Position numbers and translations under genes: made by a program
Part shown: piece after piece, positions 37,571-49,765 of the stretch
Position numbering within the stretch: position 1 is the stretch's first letter
How the letters are laid out: each line of letters opens with the position of its first letter
Assembly: GCA_003118195.1 (NCBI GenBank)
Contig: BEXV01000685.1
Location: 27,036 to 91,035, forward strand
Length of the DNA stretch: 64,000 nt
Direction of reading: 5' to 3'
Source: Hemicentrotus pulcherrimus
Taxonomy: Eukaryota; Echinodermata; Echinoidea; Camarodonta; Strongylocentrotidae
The notes under the pieces: model-generated
The model's input: only the letters and a program-made list of their open reading frames with translations
Told to the model about the DNA's origin: nothing
Database searches by the model: none

Positions 37571-37700
37571 CTCTCTCTTCCATCCCTCCGTCTCTGTCTC
37601 TGTCTCTCACAAGCTCTCTATTGTCCCGTCTCCTGCTCTATCTCGCGTTATCTCTCTCTCTCTTTTTCTTGCTCTCTCTCTTTCTCTTTCTCTCTCTCTA
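37571..37700. repeat. (CT)n-rich tract
   Basis: CTCTCT, GTCTCT and TTTCTC variants lie in the intron between the two Lmx1 coding exons. Confidence 0.8.
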
Positions 37701-37860
37701 TATGTAACGGGTGTATATCGTAGAAAGGTATACATACATTGCAAGTAGTGATAGTATTATGTATTTAAACAATATATTCTTCCAAGCTGTGATATTTACA
37801 ATCCAATACACTTTTTTTTAAGGGGACTCATGTAGTTCGTGTCTTTTCATTCAATCGCTC

Positions 37861-37886
37861 CCCTCTCTCTCTGTCTTTGTCTCTCA

Positions 37887-37918
<32 letters not shown>

Positions 37919-37929
37919 TTATCTCTATA

Positions 37930-37971
<42 letters not shown>

Positions 37972-37986
37972 CTCTCTCTCTCTCTA
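37861..37986. repeat. Compound (CT)n(TA)n(CT)n
   Basis: Two long CT runs surround TATATA units and are followed by a T-run and more CT. The mirror-like purine/pyrimidine tract could form H-DNA. Confidence 0.85.
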
Positions 37987-38393
37987 ACCGTCACACTCCG
38001 ATGAGCCGTGAATGCTCCTCGCACCAGTGCGCACCCATCTCCGCGCTCCGGAGTTCAAGACCTCATCCAAAGCGCATCAGGCAAATTAGGACGGACACTC
38101 CGCACCCGTTCCAATCATTATTTAATTCTCATTAACGGGGCAGCAATCTTTGATCATAAACTTTTGAGACCAGAACCATCTGGGTTGAGGATGTTTTTAG
38201 GGGATGTAGGCACAAGAAAGAATACGAAAATACCACTTATCCACAGAGAAGACACTGAGATGGAAGGGGTCTAATGGGGGATGGGGGAAGGGGTTTCATT
38301 GATTGACGATGATGAAAATAAATCGTGAGTGCTGACAAGATTTAAATGGTGACGATGATTGTGGAAATGTAAAAGTTAATTATCCTTCCCCTC

Positions 38394-38414
38394 CCTCTCT
38401 CTTACCACCCCTTC

Positions 38415-38448
<34 letters not shown>

Positions 38449-38455
38449 GCTCTCT
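38394..38455. repeat. (CT)n microsatellite
   Basis: CT runs with single CG interruptions. Confidence 0.85.
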
Positions 38456-39171
38456 ATTTCCGATGTCTGATGATAGAAATGAACAAGAAACTTTTAACAT
38501 GATCGCAAAGACTTTCGAAAAATTAATCTAAGTCAATGGCCATAACCTTGCCCATCACCTATTTCTGAAATGGGAAAAATGTACACTGACGTATTTACGT
38601 CATCCGAACAATGTTACTATGAAAAATACAGTAAGGTATTTCAGTTTCCCTTGAGTAAATTTCTCGAAAGACTTTGCGTCTATGTTATTTGGAAATCTGT
38701 CTCTCAAAATATCAACAAAATCAATATTCTGATGATTTTGTCATTATTATGAGATACATCCACATCGTCAATGAACGTGTAACAAAACTCACTATCATGT
38801 CAGTAGACTCTTGCCGAGACATTTTATCGTAATAATGTACATTTTTAATTCAGAAATGTTAGAATTACACTTTTACATTGAGATATCACGAATCAAAGTG
38901 GATTGTTTTGAATGAATGTGTAAAAAGAGGCCCATATCATTATAATATAATTTCAATAATTTTTGGAGCGTAACAAAAAAAGTGGTTCTCGATGTCAATT
39001 ATGTGAGGCTGGTAAGATCTAGTTCAGAGAAAATGAATGACCTTTTCATAACACCAAACGACCTTTTAAGCTACAAGAGGTGACTAAAAGGGCAAACTAT
39101 TTATGAATCGATTAACTGATGAAATCACAAAACACCATGAGGCATCCTAACAACCATAAGGTGTATACATA

Positions 39172-39600
39172 GGTGTTGAAGTAACACCTGTGTTGTCTGT
39201 AATGATTTAAAAAGCATTATAGGTTTTGGGTGTTAGTAATACTGAATGCATTTTAAAGGAAGATGCATGGATGGTGAATGTGTTGACATCGAATACCATA
39301 ACGTACACGAGAGGGGGGGGGGAGGTATTAAGCATGTTCATGATCAAGGCATGGCTTTATATGCATTGACCACCGAATTTGTTTAGATACCATAGAAACA
39401 GTATTGGTTTTGGTGTATTAAGTGTATGGTGTAGTGTTAAAATCGAATTAATGAAATAGCAATGGTGTTTAAGAAAAAAAAAAAAACGTAGTGAACAACT
39501 TTGGTGCTAAGCCCTTACACCTTTCCTTTAGCCATCACGACATACAATAATTGTTTCGGTGTTAATCTCAGCACCGTTCGTTCGGTGTTAAACGTTTGAA
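39172..39600. repeat. Degenerate repeat rich in GGTGTTA words in the Lmx1 first coding intron
   Basis: This stretch directly beyond the donor of the first coding exon is peppered with GGTGTTA, GGTGTTAA, TAACACC and CAGCACCG in both orientations. Examples are near 39172, 39190, 39228, 39463, 39558 and 39590. The end (39558-39600) has three close copies. It looks like an old MITE-like or satellite-like insertion. A G-run at 39310-39322 and an A-run near 39474-39486 lie inside it. I cannot define terminal repeats or a target duplication. Confidence 0.35.
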
Positions 39601-39616
39601 ATGTTCTGTTTCTTAC

Positions 39617-39725
39617 CTGCTGCGGACCCATTTTCGCTGGTGGGACTCAGTGCAGTTTCCTCAACTTTCATCGTGGCTTCTGTGTATTCCTCACCAGGTC
39701 AAGGAAGCAGCGAATATTATAGCAC
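39617..39725 (-). CDS. Lmx1: Lmx1-like gene, first coding exon with 5' UTR (coding part 39617-39671)
   Basis: On the minus strand a pyrimidine-rich acceptor ends at 39726. It is followed by 54 bases of 5' UTR, an ATG at 39671-39669, 18 codons and a GTAAGA donor at 39616-39611. The encoded start is MKVEETALSPTSENGSAA plus one base of the next codon. The start is well supported: in-frame TGA and TAA lie just upstream in the same exon, and there is an A at -3. The phase-1 end matches the LIM exon about 6.8 kb downstream, giving a continuous reading frame into the LIM domain. The N-terminus is short, acidic and serine/threonine rich, as is usual before the first LIM domain in this family. An acceptor before the UTR implies at least one non-coding upstream exon. 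The assignment depends on the splice match, not on similarity of these 18 residues. Confidence 0.75.
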
Positions 39726-40479
39726 CTGGAAAAATAAAGAAAAGGCGACATTAAGAAAATATTGAAGGTGTCATAGTACAATCCCGCTGTTGAAGCTGAA
39801 TTAAGTCAGCCAGAAAACTTACTTTAAACACATACAAAGACGGACATTCTGATTGTGTCTCGATCTCTACACACAAAATGAGTGATTGAAATAACCTGCT
39901 CCTTGATAATGAATTGGTGATTTTTAATGTAAAGACGAATAGGAAGATACACACGAGTGTTGAGGGCCTATACACAGATAAGAAGACTTTACATGTGGTT
40001 TTTACATGAATGTTTTAATGAAATGTGATGAAGAAACATTTTCCGGATGTTAGGTATAGTTGTATTCATATTGAGTTATGATTTGAAATGCTATCTCTAC
40101 TAACATTCCAAATTAGCGTTTTTCGATGAGTTGCAGACTCTTAATTGATAGATCGGAAACTCTATCGATGACGTCTCCCAAAACTATCAAATATTGATTG
40201 ATTATCATAAGCCCTATACTAACGTATTTGAAAAATTCAGAAAAACAAAAACTATTCGTCCCACATTAATTTTGTCAGACATTGTCTCTATTTTGTTTTA
40301 TATGACTAGTCTATATGTAGACGTACTCTGTAGAATCAAAGTGCATTACATCCACATACAAAGTGCAATCCTACATGTATGTATGATTTTAGTTGTGGTT
40401 TGATGCTAGTTTCAGTCAGTCCCTGGTTTTCTCAGTATTTTTTCCCTCTCCATTCGAGTTTTGTATTGGGTCCATTGAA

Positions 40480-40620
40480 TGTGTGCCGCACACAGCAGCA
40501 GCGCTTGTGAGAAACACCTGCCCCCTCCATCGCCTTCCCCGGAGCTTGAGGCGGGTTGCAGGTGCATGGAGGCGGCAAGGCGTAACACCGAGCAGCGGCC
40601 CATGCATTGCGCTGCTTTCA
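40480..40620. promoter_or_regulatory. CpG/GC-rich block with paired E-boxes upstream of the Lmx1 coding exon
   Basis: This GC-rich patch lies about 0.8-0.9 kb upstream, in Lmx1 orientation, of the first coding exon. It carries CACCTG (40515-40520) and CAGGTG (40559-40564), two inverted E-boxes 44 bp apart. It also has GCAGCAGCGC and GCGCTGC words that could pair across the block. It is a candidate proximal enhancer or alternative promoter. A minus-strand frame through it is not recognisable as a protein. Confidence 0.25.
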
Positions 40621-40693
40621 ATTCTTGTTTCGTTGCCTTTTCTATAATATTCCCCTCTCTATCCCCCTCTTCATTCATCCCGTTCTATCCCTC

Positions 40694-40960
40694 CCCTTCT
40701 ATCTTTCTCTCTCTCTCTCTCTCTCTATCCCACTGGTTTGTTCGCGTCTTTCTGCCTATTTTTCATTCTCTCCATTTCTATCTTTATCTATCTCACTCCT
40801 TTACCAGAGCCACCTCAAATAATTACGTTACTCTCTCCCCATCTCTCTCTTTCTTTATAATCCAAAATCAAGGAATCATTGTATAGAGACATACTGACGT
40901 TCTTCTATCTCTTTCCTACTACCCCCTTCTCTTTCTCTCACTCTCTCTCTCTCTCTCCAT
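40694..40960. repeat. Two (CT)n arrays
   Basis: CT runs at about 40703-40727 and 40938-40957 lie within pyrimidine-rich DNA. Confidence 0.8.
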
Positions 40961-43900
40961 GTCTCCGCCCCTTTCTCCTATCCCCTTCTCTCACATGAAA
41001 GCTTTAAAGCTATAATGGTCGAGCATTTTAACTGTAAACCTTGATATTTCCTATTTAATCTTTAATATTCATTCTTGTCATCTTTTCTATTACTTCGAAA
41101 CCATGCCTAGCCTTTCATTTGCAGTTTCAGTAACATAATTTCATTTGTATTACCTTTGATAATCTTGTGCATCATCCTATACTACCTTTTTTTATCAATA
41201 TCTGCACCTTCTCTTTCCCTATTTTTTCTCTTTATCACAACCTCTTTACAACAGCCCTTTACCATAGCCCCCTATCCTCCCTAGTTCTCAAATCTCTGTC
41301 ATGTGAGTATGGGTAAAACCATCATAATTTGATTACAAAGCTTATATACACGACATGAACTTAATTAACATAATCTTTCAACAAAAACAAGATCAGAAAT
41401 TCACTCGCTTAATTATTCTAGCGCGAGTGTTTGAAATAAATGTGTAGCACTCCACTACAATAATTAATCACTTTTAATTTCTGTCTATTTTTACTGTGAA
41501 ACATAGCCCGAAACTAACGTTCTCCTTTTAATAGTATTTGTTGTTTCAGCATAATTATGTATATGGTACGTTTCTTGCTGTAAAGTATTGACAAATAACA
41601 GAAATGATATAATTCAGTACTTCTCATTTTTACTGTTGTATATGGAGGTTAATTATATCATGTGGAATGTAATTTCGGACAACAGTTTGTGCGTCACACT
41701 CCCCTAACACATTCCTTTGTTGGCCAATATGTTGTATTATGTTATGACAAATTATTCCTCTCCCTAATCGAGAATGAAGTGACCTTTACAATAACTCGTC
41801 AATGAATTGGAAACATTTTGTGTAAAAGGCCGACGTGTAATGTCATTTCTTGATTGACATCATTTTCTTTTCATCAACCGTAGCTAAGTGATTACCGTTT
41901 TTTAAGTGGATATTTTAATGCATAATTTATATCACTATCAATAAACATTGGATTTTGTGATGTAGCTCTGGGTGATCCAATGCTCCACCTTTTCATTTAG
42001 TGCTATGTTATTCAGAAATTCATTTACGAAATGGGACAGAATTTAGAATGCATGTATAAAAAGGATATATAGAATAGACGAAGGCAGAACATGAGAAAGC
42101 GACGAGGCAGAGTTGAAAAGGAAGAGAGCTAGAAAGAAAGAGATTGAGAAAATAAAAGATAGAAAGATAGAGAGATAGAACAAGATGATGAGAGTGATTC
42201 AAAGAGACCTCACATAATAAAATAGAATTTGGAAGGATCAATGAGTTCAGTAAGATATAAAGGTAAATATCATAGGACGAATTGGGAAAGAAATAGAGAA
42301 ATAAACACAATTTGGAAATACAGATGGATGAATATGAGAGAAAAATTATTGATTCAATGTTTATAATCTTAAATACTAAATGTAAGGATTAAAAAAAAAT
42401 ACCAATTTGAGTCAGAACTCTTGCTAAACATGACAGCATCTCTCGTTTTCACATTAATTAAAATAATCGTAATTTGTATTAACATAGTAATGAAGATATA
42501 TAAGAGATCTATTAATACAACTTCGGTCCCTTTCAAGACCATTTTATCAAGTAGTGTTCTGTTACGCACATAAAGGAACAGGTGGGTCTAATTGCTGCAA
42601 AGGATGCAATGCTTTCAACAAATATCTCAAATAATTCACATTGCAATCATAGATAATTTAAGTGCGCTGGGAAATAGCCATTTATGCTGTAGAGTCCCTC
42701 TTAAATTGTCACTACCACTTGAGTCCTCATGTGTATGCCCTCCATAATCATATTTGTCATTTTTTGTTTGTTTTTATCCAAATTAGGAACCTTGTTCACT
42801 GGCGATCACCGATCAATACACATAAAATATCGATCAAAAGTCAAATCGATCGTCTGTGTATTCAAGGCCAGATGGCGCTTTTTCCTAACAAAATAATGGG
42901 GGTACAACAAAAAATATGTAGCTACATGTATTTGTCTTTTAATATTTGTTGTGTTATTTCTTGTATTTGATGGATAAGGAGAAGTATATTTTTCACATGT
43001 CTATCCTTTGGCTTCGGAAGAATTGCCTTGAGAACACACATGGAAGCTTGTGTACTCACTCTTTCCGACTTCCTACAGTGTGCATTGCCATTAATGTGAT
43101 AGAGAATTCATACAATTAATATCATTTTAATTATCAGAATGCATTGCATCTGACAAATATATGTGAAATTTCAGGAGAACTAATTTACAAAATTTGAATC
43201 AATTAAATTTAGGAATGGTATTCAAAATCATCCTGAAATTCAGGAACCAAATCATCTCTCAGATAAAAATGTGGGCTATGAAAACAAAAGGACGTTTTAG
43301 GAGCTTTAAACGTAATTTCGGTCTAACGTTATGAATGTCCTTAATATGTTAGAACAGCTTAACGCTGTACATAGTTCATAATACGAACGATCATCACCAT
43401 TTAACGTTGAATGCTTCTCCCTAGACGACTGATGTTGAAATAGTATTGAAATCATTTCTAAAGAAGTGTCACATTTGTATATAAATATATATCACCCAAG
43501 CTGTCCATTGACATCATAGCTACTTGGCGGGCTGAAAATGTCATTCATGCATTTGAAAGAGTGTACCAAAAAAGGGAAATATGTCAAATAAAGTTTTCAG
43601 CTTTCAAAAGGCCCCAACTGAACGCATAATTCGTGAGGTGGCTGGCATCGCATGCGTTTGCTCATGCTATTTGTTTTATGCCAAGCGTACGCCTTTTTCA
43701 CACGTCGTGTATTTATCGAGAGGGCCGAAAATGTTTATTCGTAGAAACATGGTGTAAACTATAAGTACGACTTAAGCAAACAAGAGAGATCATAGTAAAT
43801 ACTTAAAATTTACGAGGCAATTCAATTGTGCCCCTCTATTTGGCTTGTTTCAGCTTTGAAGCTCCATATGAGAGAAAGAGAAAATCAAACAAAGAAATTA

Positions 43901-46312
43901 TAGGGCAGTATACGTGACGTACAAAACAAAGCATAGTCTTACAAATGTTTCTTTCTTTCTTTCAATTTTTGTCATCACGAAAAAGTGTGTATTGTGCTTC
44001 TTTTCTCCTCATTTCAAGCAATACATGGGTTAAGGAAAGATGACATTCTCGATGTCTTTCACGATCACAAAAAGGATAAGATGAGACAGAACTTGATCGT
44101 GATAGTAGGACCACCTTGTGACTTATAATGAAATGTACATCGAGTCACCTTTAGGATTAAGAAATGACAATCGTTTATATCACAATGCAACCACTGTGGA
44201 CTAAAAATATGTTCTGTAAAAAGAAAGAAGTTCTTATGTATGATTAAAGTATAAAATATTTAGTAGATTTTGTGACATTGTTCTTATGCAACAGAAACTA
44301 TTGATATTCAAGTTAGAACTCAACTTAACGTAAATATCGAAGTAAAAATAAATAATCGTATTAAAACTGACATTTTGAAAGCAGTGAAATTCCATGGACT
44401 TTTTCTTTGTCAAATAGTTTTAAAAAATTGAAATACAAAAGATTACAACCTCCATGATAAACGAAGTTATTTTTGGCAATGAAAATCATAATTGGATAGG
44501 GTTTAAATAGATACATGATACAAAGGAATTTACAGTCCACATTAATTTGTCCGTGAATATAATATATCTCTGGCGACGAATATATTTATCGGAAAGTCAC
44601 GCTCTAATTATATCCAATGGTGTTTTTTTCCTTTCTATTGAGCCATTTGTGTTCTTGTAAGATGATTTTGGTTTGTAGATTTAAAAAAAAGATTGACTTT
44701 TTGTAGCATTTTGAAGAGTTTAATTTGGTCTTTTCACTGGATTTCGTGCGATTCCAAATACCAAAGGGCAGGAACGTTTTAAAAAAGCGCGCGTAATATT
44801 TAAAACCAATTTGTTATGCATAACGTTTCATTGCGTTTGATTGATAATGTTTGGCAGACAATTACCGATGCTTTATTAACACAATGCGTTCTACGTCTGG
44901 TTAAGCGCTCGTCCAAACTGAAAAAACATTTTTAAGTAGTTGTGATTAAAACATCATCATACATGATGGTCTACTTGTACAAAGAGGGATGAGAATAAAG
45001 AAATATGATGATGACAAGATAATTGACAATGCTAAAACAATTCGAATTGTCTTTTGATTGGCTGTGACAAGATCAGAAGTGGAAGTACAATGAGTAGCCT
45101 ACCCAGGCACCTGTTTTTATTGCATGGGTCGTTAGTGGTTATTAAAAACGATTCACGTTTTTAATTACACAATTGTGACGTCAAAATTTGGGCAGACCTC
45201 GACTGCTATAAATCAACAATTAACTGAGAACGCGTCAAGTAGTATTTTGAATGACGTAGACGGTGGGTTTATCAATTTTTGTGTGTGAAAAGTGAACGTG
45301 TTACGAAAAGGATTTGATTTCGAAGTATAACCTATAAGGTACTCATTGATTTCTATTCGTTTGAAATAAATGAATTACTCCTACTCAAAATGTTTCTTTT
45401 TCCTTTATTAATCATTTTTTAAATAATAATCTGACATTGACATCAACATGTATAACACACCCATGAATGTAGTTCAATGGTGATTAAATTGTGATAGCCG
45501 GGATTGCGTGAATCTAATTTTTAATCGCCTTTTATTGGTTTCATACTCATTTAATCAGAAATTATTAACATACATTGATTAATGATTGATTCTGAGCACG
45601 TAAGGTAAAGTTGTAAGAATCAACTTACGTTGGATACATCGCAAAAGGAAAACACAGGATTAAATGTTTAAGTCGAAGTACCGTGAATAAAATCAGAAAA
45701 TTAATACTTTTTTTTTAAAGAAATCAGTTGTCAGACTGATCACATTTAAAAGAAGAATTTAGGATTGAAAGACATAATAAAGAAGACAGATTATTGTGAT
45801 ATGAATATCCCCAGAGAAGGTCGGGGTAAAATATTTCAATCATCCTTTACCAGGTTTAAAACAAAAAGGATTTCAAGAGTGTTACAACGGGTGAAAAAAA
45901 CGAGATGGCAAATAAATGCTTACCTGAACAAGATCCGATTTAATTAATAGTCCACAATCCTTCGCAGAAAGTAAAAGTTCCAGGACAAGTTCAAGGTGTT
46001 TCGTTCACAATAATATGGACACGATGAGAATAATCCGAATGGCAATTAACAGAAACTACAAGACGTACATAGTATGGTACTAATTGAGCATTCTCACGCT
46101 CCGCGATGGGTTGCATACCACTAACACTGTGGCGGCGTGTAGATCATCTAGTGCGGTATGGGATATTAATGATTCGTGGAAAGTAATTAAAAAGAAAACC
46201 CAGGATCACGGGTGTACCAAGAGGACAGCGATGCTGATGCTGAAGTTGAGGATAATAGAATGAAGGCGGTCGTGGAGTATTGCACCGAACCCCGTTTGCC
46301 TGGCTGTCTCAC
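40961..46312. other. AT-rich unique DNA, presumed 5' intron of Lmx1
   Basis: Few repeats and no supported exon. Single words of note are a full CRE TGACGTCA near 45177 and several homeodomain-like TAATTA/TTAATTA words. It would be intronic only if the 46.3-46.6 kb block is the first exon. Confidence 0.4.
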
Positions 46313-46580
46313 TGATGCGAGAGCGATGCGAGGATGTCTGGATGAGCTCCTCTTTCCAAGCGCGCGATCGGATGAATGAAGCGAGGAGAAGGCTGCGTTC
46401 TATTCGTGTCGCTCTCGGGGTTATACCGAGACGGAGTCCCTCGGAAAATGACAGAGAAGGGAAATAAGAGGGAGATGGGTAGGGGAAGTCCAGCCGCGGC
46501 ACCGGCTTGAGAACATGCGAGCGAGTTCGCTGGGAGGCGGACGTTTCCTATTGGCTGTGCTCGTTGTAATATTGGACGAG
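46313..46580 (-). promoter_or_regulatory. Candidate Lmx1 promoter and non-coding first exon
   Basis: This is a CpG-rich island-like block in AT-rich DNA. On the minus strand it has two CCAAT boxes (46554-46550 and 46575-46571). These are followed by a GC-rich stretch and a donor-like CA|GTGAGA with the exon edge at 46313. It lies about 6.6 kb upstream of the acceptor at 39726, which needs an upstream non-coding exon. No TATA box is seen, which is usual for CpG-rich developmental promoters. The block could instead serve another gene or be an enhancer; the link to Lmx1 is inference from orientation and distance. Confidence 0.35.
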
Positions 46581-47044
46581 ACAGATATATCGGCGGTGAG
46601 CTTCGTGGACTGATGTATTAGAGGGGATTCTTTCTCTCTACCTCCCCCCCCCACTTCTCTCTCTCCCTCTATCACTCATCTTAAGTGTGCCCATGTACCA
46701 TTACCTCTTTTCCTCTTTCTTTCCGACTCTCTTCTCCTTTCTAAATCCATTTTTTGTAAAATAAAATATTTTTGTTTTACACCGAGTTTGTATTCTTCAT
46801 TAAATCATAGTAAAAATCGCTTTCTTCGTGTCTTTCGATATTTTTCGTCCCACCTCTGTCATTTTATTTTCCTTAAATCTTTCAGAACATTTGTTTAACC
46901 ATCACCATCCATATTCCCCGCCATTATCTCCACCACCATCATTAAGGCCCCCTGCATCTAATGTATGTTAATTATGCATTCAATATATTTGTCTAATTTC
47001 GTTTATTATCAGTATAAAATGATATACACTTAAAATATTGTATA

Positions 47045-47136
47045 TCAAACCATATTATGTTCATGAAAATGTATGATGAAAACAAGAAAGATGCAGAAAC
47101 CAATAAATATAAATCAAATCAAATCAAATCAAATCA
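47045..47136 (+). mobile_element. Possible non-LTR element 3' tail with (AAATC)5
   Basis: ATGAAAACAAGAAAGATGCA, then AATAAATATA, leads into five AAATC units (47111-47135). A short A-rich 3' end followed by a tandem tail is typical of CR1/L2-type LINE ends. The match is from general layout only, and no reverse-transcriptase coding is visible upstream. Confidence 0.3.
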
Positions 47137-47142
47137 CCAATA

Positions 47143-47360
47143 CAACTATACCAAACACCATCGCCCCCACTACCACTACCACAACCACCTCAACCACCAC
47201 CACTATCCCCACCATCACCTCAAACACCACCACCACCATTAACTCAACTACCATCATCACTATCAGTACCAGCAGTTCAACCACCACCATCACCACCACC
47301 ACCACCACCCTAACCACCCCCATCACCACCACCACTATTCCCACCACCACCTCCAATCAT
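47143..47360. repeat. (ACC)n/(CCA)n minisatellite-like array
   Basis: About 210 bases of imperfect ACC repeats with interruptions. It is read in different frames as poly-Thr, poly-His or poly-Val, none of them credible genes. Confidence 0.85.
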
Positions 47361-48117
47361 TACCAGCACACAGTGTATAACTGGTTATATACATTATATA
47401 GTTTGCAGTAGAGGAATAAACTAAAAACCATTCCATGCAATCTAATTTCTCCAGAAAAGGAGACAAACTTGTCAAAAGATGTAACATTTCTCAGTAAATT
47501 GAGAGTAAGAATGATATAATAAAGAACCGTCGTGTCTTTTGTTTCACACTTTTCGTTTACTAATAATGACATGATTACGATAAAAGTTTCAATTTCCTCC
47601 AAAAGGAAACACTTTTCTTCAGCATCTAACCCGTGAAACGCCCTGAATTTTTTCTTTCGCTGAAGCCATCGTATAAACAAAAAGGGTAACATTTTTTTTT
47701 GTTTAAAGCAGCTTTAGAGAGACCAATACCATTGGAAAATAATGTTGCTATTGCTTCCGTTCATATTCAAGCGGTATTGGTCGAATGAGCCTTTTTTTTT
47801 TAGATACAATTTCTTTGGCTTTTTTTTCGAGCGGCGGCGCGTGCGCTTTTACGCCTGACTCAACTTTCTGAAAAAGGTGATAAACAATACAGAGAGAGAG
47901 ACAGAGAGAGAGAGAAAATGGAGGAGAGAAAAAAACAGGGCCAAACGTTGAAACCCAGTCGGGTGGAAAAAAACGCGTTAGCGATGAATACTGGAGGAAA
48001 CAAAAGCTAGAAAGTGAGAAACACACGGCTGGGTTGAAGCTAGGTCCATGATAAAACAAACCCGAGGAGACTGGACCACATAACATGCTATATCATGTTG
48101 GTGTCAGCGATATAACT

Positions 48118-48132
48118 GTTGTCATGGTGACG
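48118..48132. promoter_or_regulatory. RFX X-box (identical 15-mer to 61930-61944, opposite strand)
   Basis: GTTGTCATGGTGACG is a near-palindromic RFX X-box. It is the exact reverse complement of the 15 bases at 61930-61944. No clear coding gene is adjacent. Confidence 0.4.
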
Positions 48133-49680
48133 AGGAGATGTGGAAAAGGTCGTCTAGATCCCTCTTTGAAAAAGCTTGGAATGATGTTTAATTATACATA
48201 AAGATCGATTTAAAAACTAGGACATATTTCTTTAAAGTTCAATAATGGGTGACGTAAATTCAGTTTCACGTCTGTGTCTTCAAAATACGTTAATGGCTTT
48301 TGTGTATTAGAAAGTTTAGAAAAACACAATGACCTATATATTCTTCCAAATAAATTTTTTAGAGGGGGGGTGGTTATCGTGCATACATTTACGTTGCTTT
48401 TACAAATAGTTTGCAAACGCCTTGATTATGTACGCTTTATCCAGATATAACGTTTACAACAAAAGACGCATGAAATATGCATATTCTCAATTACAACATC
48501 AACACAGCGATATAGCCCCCAAATGGGCTACAATCATGCTAGCGGCAATGACTATGCAGACTTTTATCCTCCTTCCATACAAGATTTAGGCTAAGATGTA
48601 AGATTCATTAACACACCCAGTTTTTCAAAGACAACCCTCTCTTTCATATGCATGGTTTCATTTTCTAAAAAACACACGGCTAACAGGGACAGAGTTTGAA
48701 ACATAGATTGGATTAAAATTAACAGCCACTTGTGTAGGCCTTAAAGCCATAGTAAGACGGTATATACACGCGCGTGCGCCCACTTAACCGTCACATGAAA
48801 TTTTAAACACGGGAAATAAAGGATTATGTCGGTCGCAGCCGGCGACGCGCGGAATTTGGACGAACAAAAACGCAAATCTTTGTGTAGGACAAAAACAAAT
48901 GCTTGCTTTCCGAGTGCTTGTATTAAAGGAAAAGACCAGTATTGGAAATGCCCCAATTTCAAAAAATGAAATGGAAGCTCTCATTACCAATCATGTGAAA
49001 GAATTATGTTTTGACTGATACATGATGATAAAAAAAATTGCCGGGAAACCGCCTACTAATTCATATATTTGACAAATTTGTTTCTCTCATGGTCTGTGAG
49101 AGATATAGTGTAGTCCCATATACATCTTTCTTTGTATAGTGCTTATAACTTTACGAAGAATGGGCCAAATTTCTTATCATTTTGATGATTCCAGAACCTT
49201 GCAGATGCTAAATGCTAGATGATCAATCTTTTCTGATCGATTCCACAACTTTTCTTTCACAATGCAATCGCATGACCATAACTGGTCTTTACCTTTAAAG
49301 CTGTGACGCTGCTTTTGCTTTCTTGATTCATTTAAGATGCACTGGTGATCCTTCTTTCAAATCAAAGAACCTGAGGGATTGCTGAAGATTGCTAGGGATT
49401 AAGTTTGAATGGGTCCCTGGGGTGGAATTGGGTAAGATTAATGAGTATGACAAGCTTTAATTCTGAGTCAAAAGGCGTGTTTCTGAAGTGGACTGTTATC
49501 CGTTTTAATCGTCTTCGCTAAATCCATACTACTTTGACACGACCGAAATTCAAGTCAGGAAGAAGAAAAAAAGAGAAGGAAAAAATCTTGACAATGAATA
49601 GGGCAGCAATATTAACATTGAAAAGAAACAAATAGAAACAAAAGTTTATTATGCTGTAAATATAAAAATATATATATTGC

Positions 49681-49765
49681 TATTCCTCCTCCTCCTCCTT
49701 TTCTTCTTCTTCTGTTTCTTCTTCTTCTCCTTCTCTTTTACTTCTTCTTCTTCTTCTTTTTCCTG
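49681..49765. repeat. (CCT)n then (CTT)n tract
   Basis: Pyrimidine triplet repeats, with CCT units first and CTT units afterwards. Confidence 0.9.

Larger units (their letters stand above)
32823..39616 (-). other. Intron between the first coding exon and the LIM exon of Lmx1
   Basis: About 6.8 kb bounded by GTAAGA at 39616 and AG at 32823. It holds the GGTGTTA repeat, three CT tracts and two CpG-containing patches at about 34.9-35.3 and 35.9-36.1 kb. No additional exon was recognised. Confidence 0.7.

Noticed and set aside
47073..47411. Poly-threonine, poly-histidine and poly-valine frames
   Set aside because: Translations of an (ACC)n array in different frames.
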